From assembly GCA_029259675.1 (NCBI GenBank), contig JAJDES010000170.1, forward strand, positions 1 to 9,455: a stretch of DNA of 9,455 nucleotides, given 5' to 3'. Below, piece after piece: positions 1 to 6,287 of this stretch. The notes beneath the pieces are model-generated. The model saw nothing but the letters and a program-made list of their open reading frames with translations. It did no database searches and was not told the DNA's origin. A program made the translations under genes and the position numbers. The DNA comes from Planctomycetota bacterium (GTDB lineage: Bacteria > Planctomycetota > UBA1135 > GCA-002686595). Each line of letters opens with the position of its first letter. The stretch's first letter is position 1.

Positions 1-762
1 GCCGTCCAAGAGTTCTTGGACCACGCGATAGGTATTGCGCTGCACGCTGCAAATGACGCTCTTGTTGACCCGCGAGGCCGTGCGTTCGCCCTTCTGATTG
101 AAGACCATGTGCACGGAGTAAGCCAGTCGATCGCGCTTGGGCACCAGTGAGCAAAGTCCGTTGGACAGAACTTCGGGCAACATCGGGACTACCTGGTCGG
201 CCAGGTAAACGCTGGTGCCGCGCGCCAGGGCTTCGCCGTCCAAAGCAGTTCCAGGTTGCACGTAGTGCCCGACATCGGCGATGTGGACCCCGACCTCCAC
301 CTGTCCGTCGTCAAGCTCGCGAATCGAAATCGCGTCGTCGTAATCCTTCGCATCGGCGCCATCGATGGTGAAGATGGTTTGTCCGCGCAGGTCGAGCCGA
401 TCCTTCAAGTCCTCGGAGCGGGGGTCGGAGGGCAAGCTGCCCACCTCCTTGAGGACATCCTTCGGAAAGACCGTTCGCACGCGGAAGGAGTGCAACAGCT
501 GCATCTCTTCCGAGTCGGGATCGGCATAGGGCGGCGGGCCGCTGTCCATGGCGCCAAAGGCAGAGGGGCGGGCGCTGATGCGATCGCGAGCGGCGGACTC
601 GACGGCCTGTTCCGTTAGTTCATCCGAGGCTTGGTTCTGACCTTCACTCTCGAGCGTCCAACCGGGATCTGCAGCGGGCTTTTTGTCCTCGGCGGGTTCG
701 CCCCCGCGCGCGCGGATCAAATCCTTGAAGCTTTTGAAGCCCGATTCTTCTGGGTCGGCCAT
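1..762 (-). CDS. rnr: RNase II/RNase R-family 3'-5' exoribonuclease, N-terminal part (runs off left edge)
   Basis: The minus-strand frame is open from ATG at 762 to the left edge and gives 254 residues. From about residue 124 it matches the RNB catalytic domain: DGADAKDYDDA (134-144) carries the Asp cluster that binds Mg2+ in E. coli RNase R (here D134, D140, D142, D143), followed by VHIADVGHYV, RGTSVYL and VVPMLPEVLSNGLCSL. The family degrades RNA processively from the 3' end in the cytoplasm. The first ~90 residues are acidic, proline-rich and probably disordered. The two cold-shock OB domains that normally precede RNB in RNase R or II are absent, and the 92 bp up to the sulfatase stop cannot hold them. 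No Shine-Dalgarno is seen before this ATG. The frame has a TGA 84-89 nt upstream and no other usual start, so the ATG is the only choice in the sequence as given. Family call is firm; R versus II and the exact N-terminus are not. Confidence 0.9.
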   Translation of the reverse strand, partial: MADPEESGFKSFKDLIRARGGEPAEDKKPAADPGWTLESEGQNQASDELTEQAVESAARDRISARPSAFGAMDSGPPPYADPDSEEMQLLHSFRVRTVFPKDVLKEVGSLPSDPRSEDLKDRLDLRGQTIFTIDGADAKDYDDAISIRELDDGQVEVGVHIADVGHYVQPGTALDGEALARGTSVYLADQVVPMLPEVLSNGLCSLVPKRDRLAYSVHMVFNQKGERTASRVNKSVICSVQRNTYRVVQELLDG

Positions 763-767
763 GACGT

Positions 768-778
768 GGGGGGGGGGG
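768..778. repeat. Homopolymer tract, 11 G on plus strand (11 C on the coding strand)
   Basis: Eleven uninterrupted G residues lie five bases upstream of the RNase start codon at 762. Tracts of this length are prone to slipped-strand indels in cells and to miscounting in sequencing. With 11 C, a GTG at 836-834 is out of frame with the RNase. With 9 or 12 C it would be in frame and add about 25 basic, proline-rich residues. The tract may therefore decide the start of the gene. Confidence 0.9.
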
Positions 779-854
779 ATGGATTCCGAGTAAGTTTGTG
801 CAGCTGGCGCGCGGGCTTGCTGCGCTTGGCGCCCACGGGCAGCCAGGTTTCAGG

Positions 855-2360
855 TCAATCGTTTTGCTCGCCCGTTTCGGTCAAATAGCCGAGTGCACGC
901 AAATCGATTTCTTCTTGCGGGTCGAGTGTACCGCCGCCTTCGGGTGGTTTGGAGCGTCGCAGTGTGCGACCCAGTAGCTCACGCTGCTCGAGCAATTGCT
1001 TCAACTTGGCCAGGTCCTCTGGGCGCTCAGCTTGCAAATCGTGCGCTTCCTCGGGGTCTTGGCTCACATCGAACAATTCGAAGCTGAGTTCGCCGTCTCG
1101 ATTGCGGCGAATCAAGCGCAAGTCGCCGAGGGCGACGGCATCGACCAAGCCTCGTTTGGAATCGAGTTGACTGAAAGTCGGGCGCGCCGCCGCCTGTTTG
1201 GATGGAGTGCGGAGCAACGGCGCGAAGGACTCGCCCTGGCCCTGGGCGCCGGGCAAATTGAGGTGTTCGAGCAAGGTGGGCAAGAGGTCGGTCAAGCTGA
1301 CCGGAGTCGCCTCGACACCGGCGACGATATGGGGCCCGCGCATGAATAAGGGAATGTCAATCAGCTCACCGTAGGGTCCGTACTGATGACCGAGGTTGCC
1401 GTGCTCAAGGAATCCCTCGCCGTGATCGGAGAGCACAATCAAGAGCGTGTTTTCCGGATCGCGCAGGCTGCTCCACAAACTCCACAGTCGGCGCAAGCCC
1501 CAATCGGCGTGCAAGATGCCCTCGTCATAGATGGCTTCCAGGAAAGCCAAGTCGGTTGCGTTGCTGCCTTCGAAGGGCGCGAGGAATGTGGCCTTCTTGC
1601 GCCAGGCTTCCTCCAACGGAAGTTTCACCAACTCTTCGTAGCGCTGGCGATAAACGCCTTGGTACTGCGAATTCGCGAAGGTGCCGTGAATCTCCGCAGG
1701 CGGCAAATACGGCGCGTGGGTCGCATAGGTGTGGAAAAACAGAAATAGGGGCGTGTCCGCATCGGCTTCGCGCACGCGCACACCGGCTTGGGTGAGTTTT
1801 TCGGCCAGTGTTGTGCGCCGATTCTTGACGTAATCCCAACCTCTACCGAAACCCATGCCGGGCATCACAAAGCCGTTGTCGATCAAGCCCAAGGTGGTGT
1901 AGCCCGCGCGCTGCAAGTGTTCGGGCAGGGTTGCGACTTCGCTCGAGAGCGCTATCAATGTGCGCTCGCCCTTGGCCAGCAAGACCGGATCCACCGGACG
2001 CACGCCGTGGGCCACGGGATCGAGTCCCGTGAACAAACTCATGTGACTGGGTGCCGTGTTGCTGGCGGGAGCGCGCGCCGCTTCGAAACGCAATCCCTGG
2101 GCGGCGAGCTGATCGAAAAAGGGACTGGTGCGGCGGTGGTAGCCGTAGCTCGACAAATGATCGGCGCGCAGGGTGTCCAGGCTGACCAGCAGGATGTCGG
2201 GCCTGGGCGCTTGGTTGCAGCTCGCGAGGGCCAAGAGGAGGCACGCGAGCGAGCCCATCAACAGGCTGTTGCGGGCACCGGTCCACAGGGCCCGAGGCAT
2301 CCTGGCGCCTAGGGGTTGCGGGGGGGTGGAGCCTGTGTCGCTTGGGGGCTGCAGCTGCAT
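855..2360 (-). CDS. Sulfatase/alkaline-phosphatase superfamily lipoprotein with Thr nucleophile position
   Basis: This is a 501-residue protein in the ATG(2360) form. A basic N-region and hydrophobic stretch end in the lipobox LASC (Cys48), so it is probably an exported lipoprotein. Metal-ligand motifs of the superfamily follow: VSLDTLRADH (D62) and VLSDHGEGFLEHG (D312, H313), then HGNLGHQYGPYG. The segment that holds the nucleophile reads NTAPSHMSLFTG. Aligned to the sulfatase signature C/S-x-P-S-R, it has Thr102 at the position converted to formylglycine in true sulfatases, and His for Arg. The C-terminus has the usual DPEEAHDL turn and LRALGYL (487-493). Thr is the nucleophile in related phosphoesterases and phosphotransferases, so the substrate may be a phosphoester rather than a sulfate ester (inference). 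ATG 2360 was chosen because AGGGA lies 8 nt upstream. A second ATG at 2300 would give a more typical 28-residue signal but has poor spacing. The RNase gene follows after 92 bp on the same strand. Confidence 0.9.
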   Translation of the reverse strand: MQLQPPSDTGSTPPQPLGARMPRALWTGARNSLLMGSLACLLLALASCNQAPRPDILLVSLDTLRADHLSSYGYHRRTSPFFDQLAAQGLRFEAARAPASNTAPSHMSLFTGLDPVAHGVRPVDPVLLAKGERTLIALSSEVATLPEHLQRAGYTTLGLIDNGFVMPGMGFGRGWDYVKNRRTTLAEKLTQAGVRVREADADTPLFLFFHTYATHAPYLPPAEIHGTFANSQYQGVYRQRYEELVKLPLEEAWRKKATFLAPFEGSNATDLAFLEAIYDEGILHADWGLRRLWSLWSSLRDPENTLLIVLSDHGEGFLEHGNLGHQYGPYGELIDIPLFMRGPHIVAGVEATPVSLTDLLPTLLEHLNLPGAQGQGESFAPLLRTPSKQAAARPTFSQLDSKRGLVDAVALGDLRLIRRNRDGELSFELFDVSQDPEEAHDLQAERPEDLAKLKQLLEQRELLGRTLRRSKPPEGGGTLDPQEEIDLRALGYLTETGEQND

Positions 2361-2754
2361 GGTGTGGTTCCCTGCTTCCGAATCGCAGAGGGTTCGAGCC
2401 GCGTGGGCTCCGGGCCTGGTGTGGCCATTCGTGTCGGCCCAGGCTACCGCTCCCGAGCGGAGACTGGCCAGCTTTCGGCGCCAGCTTGGCCCGATATGCA
2501 CACAATTGCGCTTGGCTGCGGTGAATGGCCGCAGTTTAAACTTCGCCAGCCTGTGGGCGCGGCCGTGTTCAGATGGCCAAGTGCCTCACCTCGCTTGCGG
2601 GCGCACGTGGAGAGCCAGACAGCATTCAAGCCATTGCGTTTTTCGCATTGCGCTGCTTTCGAGCCGATATGGCGCGAGGACAAGTCCTACAGGGGAGGGG
2701 GACCCGTGAGCTCAAATCGGAGAAACGAACGGCTTTCGCTCCCGCGCGTTGATT
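2361..2754. other. Non-coding spacer upstream of the sulfatase-like gene
   Basis: No convincing gene is visible on either strand. Open frames here have compositions and starts typical of chance frames in GC-rich DNA. Small symmetric elements are present: CCGCTC/GAGCGG at 2447-2460, the palindrome GTTTAAAC at 2533-2540 and GGAC-AA-GTCC near 2678-2687. Promoters for the divergent genes should lie here, but no clear -35/-10 pair could be read. Confidence 0.6.
2369..2373 (-). promoter_or_regulatory. Shine-Dalgarno for the sulfatase-like gene
   Basis: AGGGA on the minus strand stands 8 nt before ATG 2360. It decides this start against the longer open frame that begins at 2501 and the ATG at 2300, neither of which has a well-placed site. 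Confidence 0.55.
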
Positions 2755-2813
2755 GGAATCCGGTGACTCGGCTCGAAAAGCTCAGTCTCGCTTGCGCTGA
2801 GCAATCGGATTCC
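2755..2813. repeat. Nested inverted repeat (59 bp), potential cruciform or structured RNA
   Basis: The outer arms 2755-2764 and 2804-2813 pair over ten positions (GGAATCCGGT with ATCGGATTCC; nine Watson-Crick pairs and one G-T). Inside, GCTCAG at 2780-2785 pairs perfectly with CTGAGC at 2797-2802 around an 11-nt loop. The remaining inner bases form an internal loop, mostly on the left side. There is no T-run after it, so an intrinsic terminator is unlikely. It ends 10 bp before a direct-repeat pair and 40 bp before the next start codon. It could be a structured leader, a regulatory cruciform or a remnant of a mobile-element end; the sequence does not decide. Confidence 0.7.
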
Positions 2814-2822
2814 GCGTACTTC

Positions 2823-2852
2823 ACAGTGTCAAATCTATAACAGTGTCAAATC
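2823..2852. repeat. Direct repeat, two 13-bp copies with 17-bp period
   Basis: ACAGTGTCAAATC occurs at 2823-2835 and again at 2840-2852, a 17-bp period that puts both copies on nearly the same helix face two turns apart less about 4 bp. The second copy ends one base before the ATG at 2854. On the minus strand each copy contains TTGACA, which resembles a -35 box. It may be a binding site for a regulator of the downstream gene, or a repeat from a mobile element. Confidence 0.75.
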
Positions 2853-2853
2853 C

Positions 2854-3585
2854 ATGGGGAAGTCAATTAGCGAAACGGACAGCCGGCGCATTCGAGGCGA
2901 GATGCTCGAAGTTTCCCTGTGCGCATGTGCCGGGCTTTTGCCCCTGGCATTGGGCGTGCGCGGTTCCCTTGGAATGATCGCTTGGTGGGCACTGCTGGCG
3001 CCGTCGCTCGGGATTTGGTGCGGTGCGCGCGGATTGTCGGCCTGGCCCTTTGCCGTGCTCTTACCGGCCAGCTGGATGTTGGTTTTACCCTTTACGAATA
3101 CAACCGAGTTCATCCTGCCCGACCCCGCCTGGGGCATCGTGGCCCTGACCGGTTTGTTTGCAACGGGGCTTGGGATCGGTCGCTTCGCGCGACGTCCGGC
3201 AACGGCTTTCGGGGCCAGCTTTGCGCTGATCGCCATTTTGGCCGGCCTGCCTTTCATCTCGGCCCCCCTGGCGCGTCAATCGCCGGCTTGGGCGGCCAGG
3301 GTCTTCGATGCATCGGTGGTGACCTTCGCGATGGAGTGCGCGGGCGTGGATTGGAGCCGGCATCGGGCGATTTACGACGCTGCCGGGACGGAGTGGTTTT
3401 CCGATCGGCGCGCGCCCTATAGAGGGAAACTTGCGGGACCTGTCGCGCTTTTGTTGGGATGTGCGTCCTGGACCCTTGGGCGCCGCCGAGTTCGCGACTT
3501 GCGGCAGGCGGCATTGGGCTTGGCGGCCACAGGCGGCTCGACAGCCGTGGGGGACCGCGAAAGCTCGGCCCAATGGGAATCCTAG
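2854..3585 (+). CDS. Polytopic membrane protein of unknown function
   Basis: The product has 243 residues and I do not recognise its family. Hydrophobic segments suitable for membrane spans lie at roughly 18-34, 38-56, 62-80, 92-109, 118-135 and 193-207, with many Trp and Gly residues. Between the last two spans is a hydrophilic loop (about 137-192) with the striking, probably conserved stretch DWSRHRAIYDAAGTEWFSDR. The C-terminus after about 208 is basic and then polar. Start choice is uncertain. ATG 2854 has no Shine-Dalgarno and directly abuts the 13-bp direct repeat. ATG 2902 (residue 17) has GAGG four bases upstream and would start just before the first hydrophobic segment. The gene stands alone: sulfatase-like gene divergent upstream, NIL-domain gene 208 bp downstream on the same strand. 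A true gene is likely because the frame encodes coherent membrane segments; function cannot be inferred. Confidence 0.7.
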   Translation: MGKSISETDSRRIRGEMLEVSLCACAGLLPLALGVRGSLGMIAWWALLAPSLGIWCGARGLSAWPFAVLLPASWMLVLPFTNTTEFILPDPAWGIVALTGLFATGLGIGRFARRPATAFGASFALIAILAGLPFISAPLARQSPAWAARVFDASVVTFAMECAGVDWSRHRAIYDAAGTEWFSDRRAPYRGKLAGPVALLLGCASWTLGRRRVRDLRQAALGLAATGGSTAVGDRESSAQWES

Positions 3586-3793
3586 GAAAAGAATCCCAAA
3601 CGGCTGATTTGCGGCGCTCGATTGTCGACAATTGATCCGCCACTTTGAACCTAGCCAACTCCGCATCGGCGCAGACTTTGCTCCCGGCGGGCCGGCTTCC
3701 AAACGGACCCACTTCACTACATCGCACGGGCAGCGAGTTCGTCGCGATTCAATCGGCGCGGTCGACTCGACTGACGCCCCTGCCACTAAGGCT
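3586..3793. other. Spacer between the membrane-protein and NIL genes
   Basis: The spacer holds a perfect 12-bp palindrome, ATTGTCGACAAT, at 3621-3632, which could be an operator; no repressor gene is nearby. The frame of the NIL gene extends upstream to 3632, but those residues are unlike the family and are treated as untranslated. Confidence 0.5.
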
Positions 3794-4057
3794 ATGGCTA
3801 AATATTTTTGCACCTTCCCCCAGAACCTTATTCAAGAACCCATCATCAGCCACACGCTGCACGAAAAGTTCGGGGTGGTGCCCAATATTCGCGCAGCGAG
3901 TATTACCGAGCAAATGGCCTTGGTAGCCGTGGAGATCGAGGGGGATGAGAAGGCCATTGCGGAATCGGTCGAGTACATGCGCGAGCGGGGCGTCACCGTT
4001 GAGGAGATTCAGGATGAGGGCGGCGGACGCGGCAGCGGCTTCGAATCCAGGCTTTAG
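3794..4057 (+). CDS. Solo NIL-domain protein
   Basis: This 87-residue protein consists of little more than a NIL domain. The signature starts at residue 8 (FPQNLIQEPII), followed by the strand/helix pattern of the ferredoxin-like fold: FGVVPNIRAASITE, ALVAVEIEGDE and AESVEYMRERGVTVEEI. In MetN, the ATPase of methionine ABC transporters, this domain sits at the C-terminus and senses methionine. Solo copies occur in bacteria with or without fused ferredoxin domains, and their role is mostly unassigned. Here there is no transporter, ferredoxin cluster or methionine gene beside it, so I propose only a small cytoplasmic ligand-binding or regulatory protein. ATG 3794 was chosen because the domain begins right after it and AAGG lies just upstream, although the spacing is very short. 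The last ~12 residues are Gly/Arg-rich. GGT lies 190 bp downstream on the same strand. Confidence 0.85.
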   Translation: MAKYFCTFPQNLIQEPIISHTLHEKFGVVPNIRAASITEQMALVAVEIEGDEKAIAESVEYMRERGVTVEEIQDEGGGRGSGFESRL

Positions 4058-4237
4058 CGGCCTTTCGGCTTGTCGTTGCTAGGGCGCTGGAAACGGTCGC
4101 AAATGGGCCCTTGCGCAACATGTGCCGCGAGCCGGACCGCAGAGCGCCGCACTCAAATGCACGCTGCTCCCGAATACACGCCGCTGGAGATTGGGCGTCG
4201 CCACAAAGTAAACGCCGCCTGTAAGTACACGTTACCT

Positions 4238-4241
4238 GGAG
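4238..4241 (+). promoter_or_regulatory. Shine-Dalgarno for the gamma-glutamyltranspeptidase gene
   Basis: GGAG lies 6 nt before the TTG at 4248 and 12 nt before the ATG at 4254. The spacing favours the TTG start, while codon preference favours the ATG. The two starts differ by only two residues. Confidence 0.5.
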
Positions 4242-4247
4242 AACCCA

Positions 4248-6173
4248 TTGAGAATGCTTGACGCAGGTACCCGCAGAGAGCGCAGCCATCGCGCTTCGGC
4301 ACACAGCCTTGGGGTGTCCATCCATCGCAGCCTTGGGTTGCTTGCATTCCTACTGTCGGGAGCCTGTGCCTCGTTTCCCCAGGGGCGCGAACTCGAGTAC
4401 CCCAAGCCGGCGGCGGGAGCGGTGGTCAGCGAGCACCCGCTGGCGACCCAAGTCGGTCTCGACATTTTGGAAATGGGCGGCAATGCCGCGGACGCCGCCG
4501 TGGCCACGGCTTTTGCCTTGGCCGTTGTTTACCCCGAAGCCGGAAACTTGGGCGGCGGGGGCTTCGCCATTTGGGTCCCGCACGGCGGCGAGAATCCGCG
4601 CGCCTTGGATTTTCGTGAGACGGCGCCGAGCGGGCTATCCGCCGCACTGTTCAGCCCGAGCGGGCGCATGTCGCCGGAACTGGCTCGCGTCGGCCCCCTG
4701 GCTGTGGGCGTACCCGGGAGCCCCATGGGCTTGTGGCAATTCCATCAGGATCTGGGTGAGTTGCCCTGGGCTTTGGTCGTCGAGCCCGCCATCCGTTTGG
4801 CTCGCGACGGTTACCGGGTGGATGCCTGGCTTGCCTACCACCTTGCCCTAGAGGGCAGCCTGGATCGCATGATTCGCAATCCCGCTGCCAGGCGCCACTT
4901 CTATCCGGGCGGGCGAGCCCTGCGCGAGGGTGAGCGTCACATCCAACCCGCCTTGGCAAGCACGCTGGAGCGCATTGCCAGGCAAGGGCCGGGGGGCTTC
5001 TACTCGGGTACCAGTGCGCGGGCCCTTGTGGATACGATCCAAAGTGCCGGAGGGGTGCTCGACCTATCGGATCTCGAGCGTTACCAAGCCAAGTGGCGCG
5101 CACCCATTCGCGGTTGGTATCGCGGCTACGAAGTGATCACCATGCCGCCGCCCAGTTCAGGCGGTTTGGTGCTGCTGCAAAGCTTGCAACTCCTGGACGG
5201 GTTCCCACTCGATTCAGAACGCCAAACCGATATGGCGTTGAAAGCGGACTTGGGTTTGAGCCAAGGAGCCGGGGTGGGCGCGCGCGCCGTGCATTGGTGG
5301 ATCGAAGCTCTGCGCCGGGGCTTTGCGGATCGCGCCGTGCATCTGGGCGATCCCGATTTCAATACGTTGCCGACGAGCGAGCTGCTTTCCGCGGATTGGA
5401 TTGCCCAGCGGCGCATCTCCATCGGTGCGGAGGCTTCGCCGCAGGTCGGGCCCTGGCGAGCGGCGGAAGTGGATCAACCCTATACAAGTCCGGTTCCCCT
5501 CGAACCCGTGCCGAGTGCGGATGGCGAAACGACTCACCTTTGCGTTCTCGATCGCATGGGCAACGCAGTCAGTCTGACCACGACACTCAATGGGTTCTTC
5601 GGCAGCGGGATGATGGTCGAAGAGCTGGGTGTGCTGCTGAATAACGAGATGGACGACTTCGCCTTGGCGCCGGGCGTGCCGAACCAATATGGATTGGTGG
5701 GAAGCGAAGCCAACTCGATTTTGCCCGGCAAGCGTCCGCTATCTTCGATGACGCCGACAATACTTCTCGACGGGGGTCGCACCGTTTCGATGGTGATCGG
5801 TTCACCGGGCGGACCGCGCATCATCAGCGCCGTGCTGCAGGTGGTGTTGCGCACGCTGGTTTATCGTCAGGATCCGGCCGACGCGCTGGCGGCTCCGCGC
5901 TTGCATCAACAATGGCGTCCGGTGTGGACCGAATTCGAAGCGGGTTGGGACGAGAACCTTTTGAAATCCCTCGATCGCCGCGGCCACGAGAGGCGCACGA
6001 TGCAGCCGAGTCGTTCCAGCGTGCAATTGATTCAACTAGAACCGGGCGGCGCACCGCGCGCGGTCGCAGACCCTCGCCGCGGAGGAGTCGGCGGCGTAGA
6101 GGGCCGTTCTTTGCCGAGTCCGACTCGCCCGGGACCGGAGTTGCTTGAGCCGCTTGGCACACCGCAGCCCTAG
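4248..6173 (+). CDS. ggt: Gamma-glutamyltranspeptidase (glutathione hydrolase) precursor
   Basis: The 641-residue product cleaves gamma-glutamyl bonds such as that of glutathione, or transfers the gamma-glutamyl group to amino acids or peptides, normally outside the inner membrane. The proenzyme cuts itself before the catalytic Thr. Here that residue is Thr428 in GETTHLCVLD, followed by GNAVSLTTTLNGFFGSG. Other active-site elements match E. coli GGT: R123 in DFRETAP (binds the alpha-carboxylate), NNEMDDF (E467, D470), PLSSMTP (S499, S500) and GSPGGPR (G521, G522, oxyanion hole). The N-terminus has a basic region and a hydrophobic stretch ending in LLSGAC (Cys40). The lipobox is imperfect, so either a lipoprotein or a cleaved signal is possible. 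The large subunit would be about residues 41-427 and the small subunit 428-641. The C-terminal tail after ~617 is Pro/Gly-rich and not part of the usual fold. It stands alone, 114 bp from the convergent FG-GAP gene. Confidence 0.95.
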   Translation: MRMLDAGTRRERSHRASAHSLGVSIHRSLGLLAFLLSGACASFPQGRELEYPKPAAGAVVSEHPLATQVGLDILEMGGNAADAAVATAFALAVVYPEAGNLGGGGFAIWVPHGGENPRALDFRETAPSGLSAALFSPSGRMSPELARVGPLAVGVPGSPMGLWQFHQDLGELPWALVVEPAIRLARDGYRVDAWLAYHLALEGSLDRMIRNPAARRHFYPGGRALREGERHIQPALASTLERIARQGPGGFYSGTSARALVDTIQSAGGVLDLSDLERYQAKWRAPIRGWYRGYEVITMPPPSSGGLVLLQSLQLLDGFPLDSERQTDMALKADLGLSQGAGVGARAVHWWIEALRRGFADRAVHLGDPDFNTLPTSELLSADWIAQRRISIGAEASPQVGPWRAAEVDQPYTSPVPLEPVPSADGETTHLCVLDRMGNAVSLTTTLNGFFGSGMMVEELGVLLNNEMDDFALAPGVPNQYGLVGSEANSILPGKRPLSSMTPTILLDGGRTVSMVIGSPGGPRIISAVLQVVLRTLVYRQDPADALAAPRLHQQWRPVWTEFEAGWDENLLKSLDRRGHERRTMQPSRSSVQLIQLEPGGAPRAVADPRRGGVGGVEGRSLPSPTRPGPELLEPLGTPQP

Positions 6174-6187
6174 GGCGCTCGTTCCGT

Positions 6188-6217
6188 GAGAGCGAGCTCG
6201 CGCCACTCAGCGCTCTC
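6188..6217. terminator. Hairpin in the convergent gap after ggt (possible bidirectional terminator)
   Basis: GAGAGCG at 6188-6194 pairs perfectly with CGCTCTC at 6211-6217 around a 16-nt loop. It lies 15 bp after the ggt stop and 70 bp from the stop of the convergent FG-GAP gene. No T-run follows on either strand and the loop is long, so an intrinsic terminator is only tentative. Confidence 0.3.
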
Positions 6218-6287
6218 GGGCTTCGCTTGCGGATGGGATGGGGATGGGTCAGCGCAGGGCCCGTACGTTGGGTCGATCTAGTGCGGG

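Noticed and set aside
256..618. Plus-strand open frame of 120 codons
   Set aside because: It is antisense to the RNase, whose own frame has clear RNB motifs.
2361..2501. N-terminal extension of the sulfatase-like protein to a start at 2501
   Set aside because: The extra residues are Arg/Ala-rich and precede a lipoprotein signal, which should be near the true N-terminus. AGGGA before ATG 2360 supports the shorter form.
2755..2813. tRNA-like or terminator reading of the nested stem block
   Set aside because: There is no tRNA cloverleaf with anticodon and T-loop consensus, and no T-run after the stems.
2316..2840. Plus-strand open frame of 174 codons across the spacer
   Set aside because: It overlaps the sulfatase N-terminus and both repeat elements, has no recognisable domain, and its composition is that of a chance frame in GC-rich DNA.
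2813..2841. Promoter with TATAAC (2836-2841) as -10 before the membrane-protein gene
   Set aside because: No acceptable -35 hexamer is found at the right spacing, and the -10 lies only 12 bp from the first start codon.
3632..3793. 54-residue N-terminal extension of the NIL protein
   Set aside because: The extension has no homology-like features, begins at a non-ATG start within a palindrome, and the NIL domain starts directly after ATG 3794.
4070..4261. Small plus-strand frame (63 codons) with a C-x-x-C motif overlapping the ggt start
   Set aside because: It has a TTG start, no Shine-Dalgarno, no family resemblance, and overlaps ggt by 14 bp; there is too little support to call a gene.
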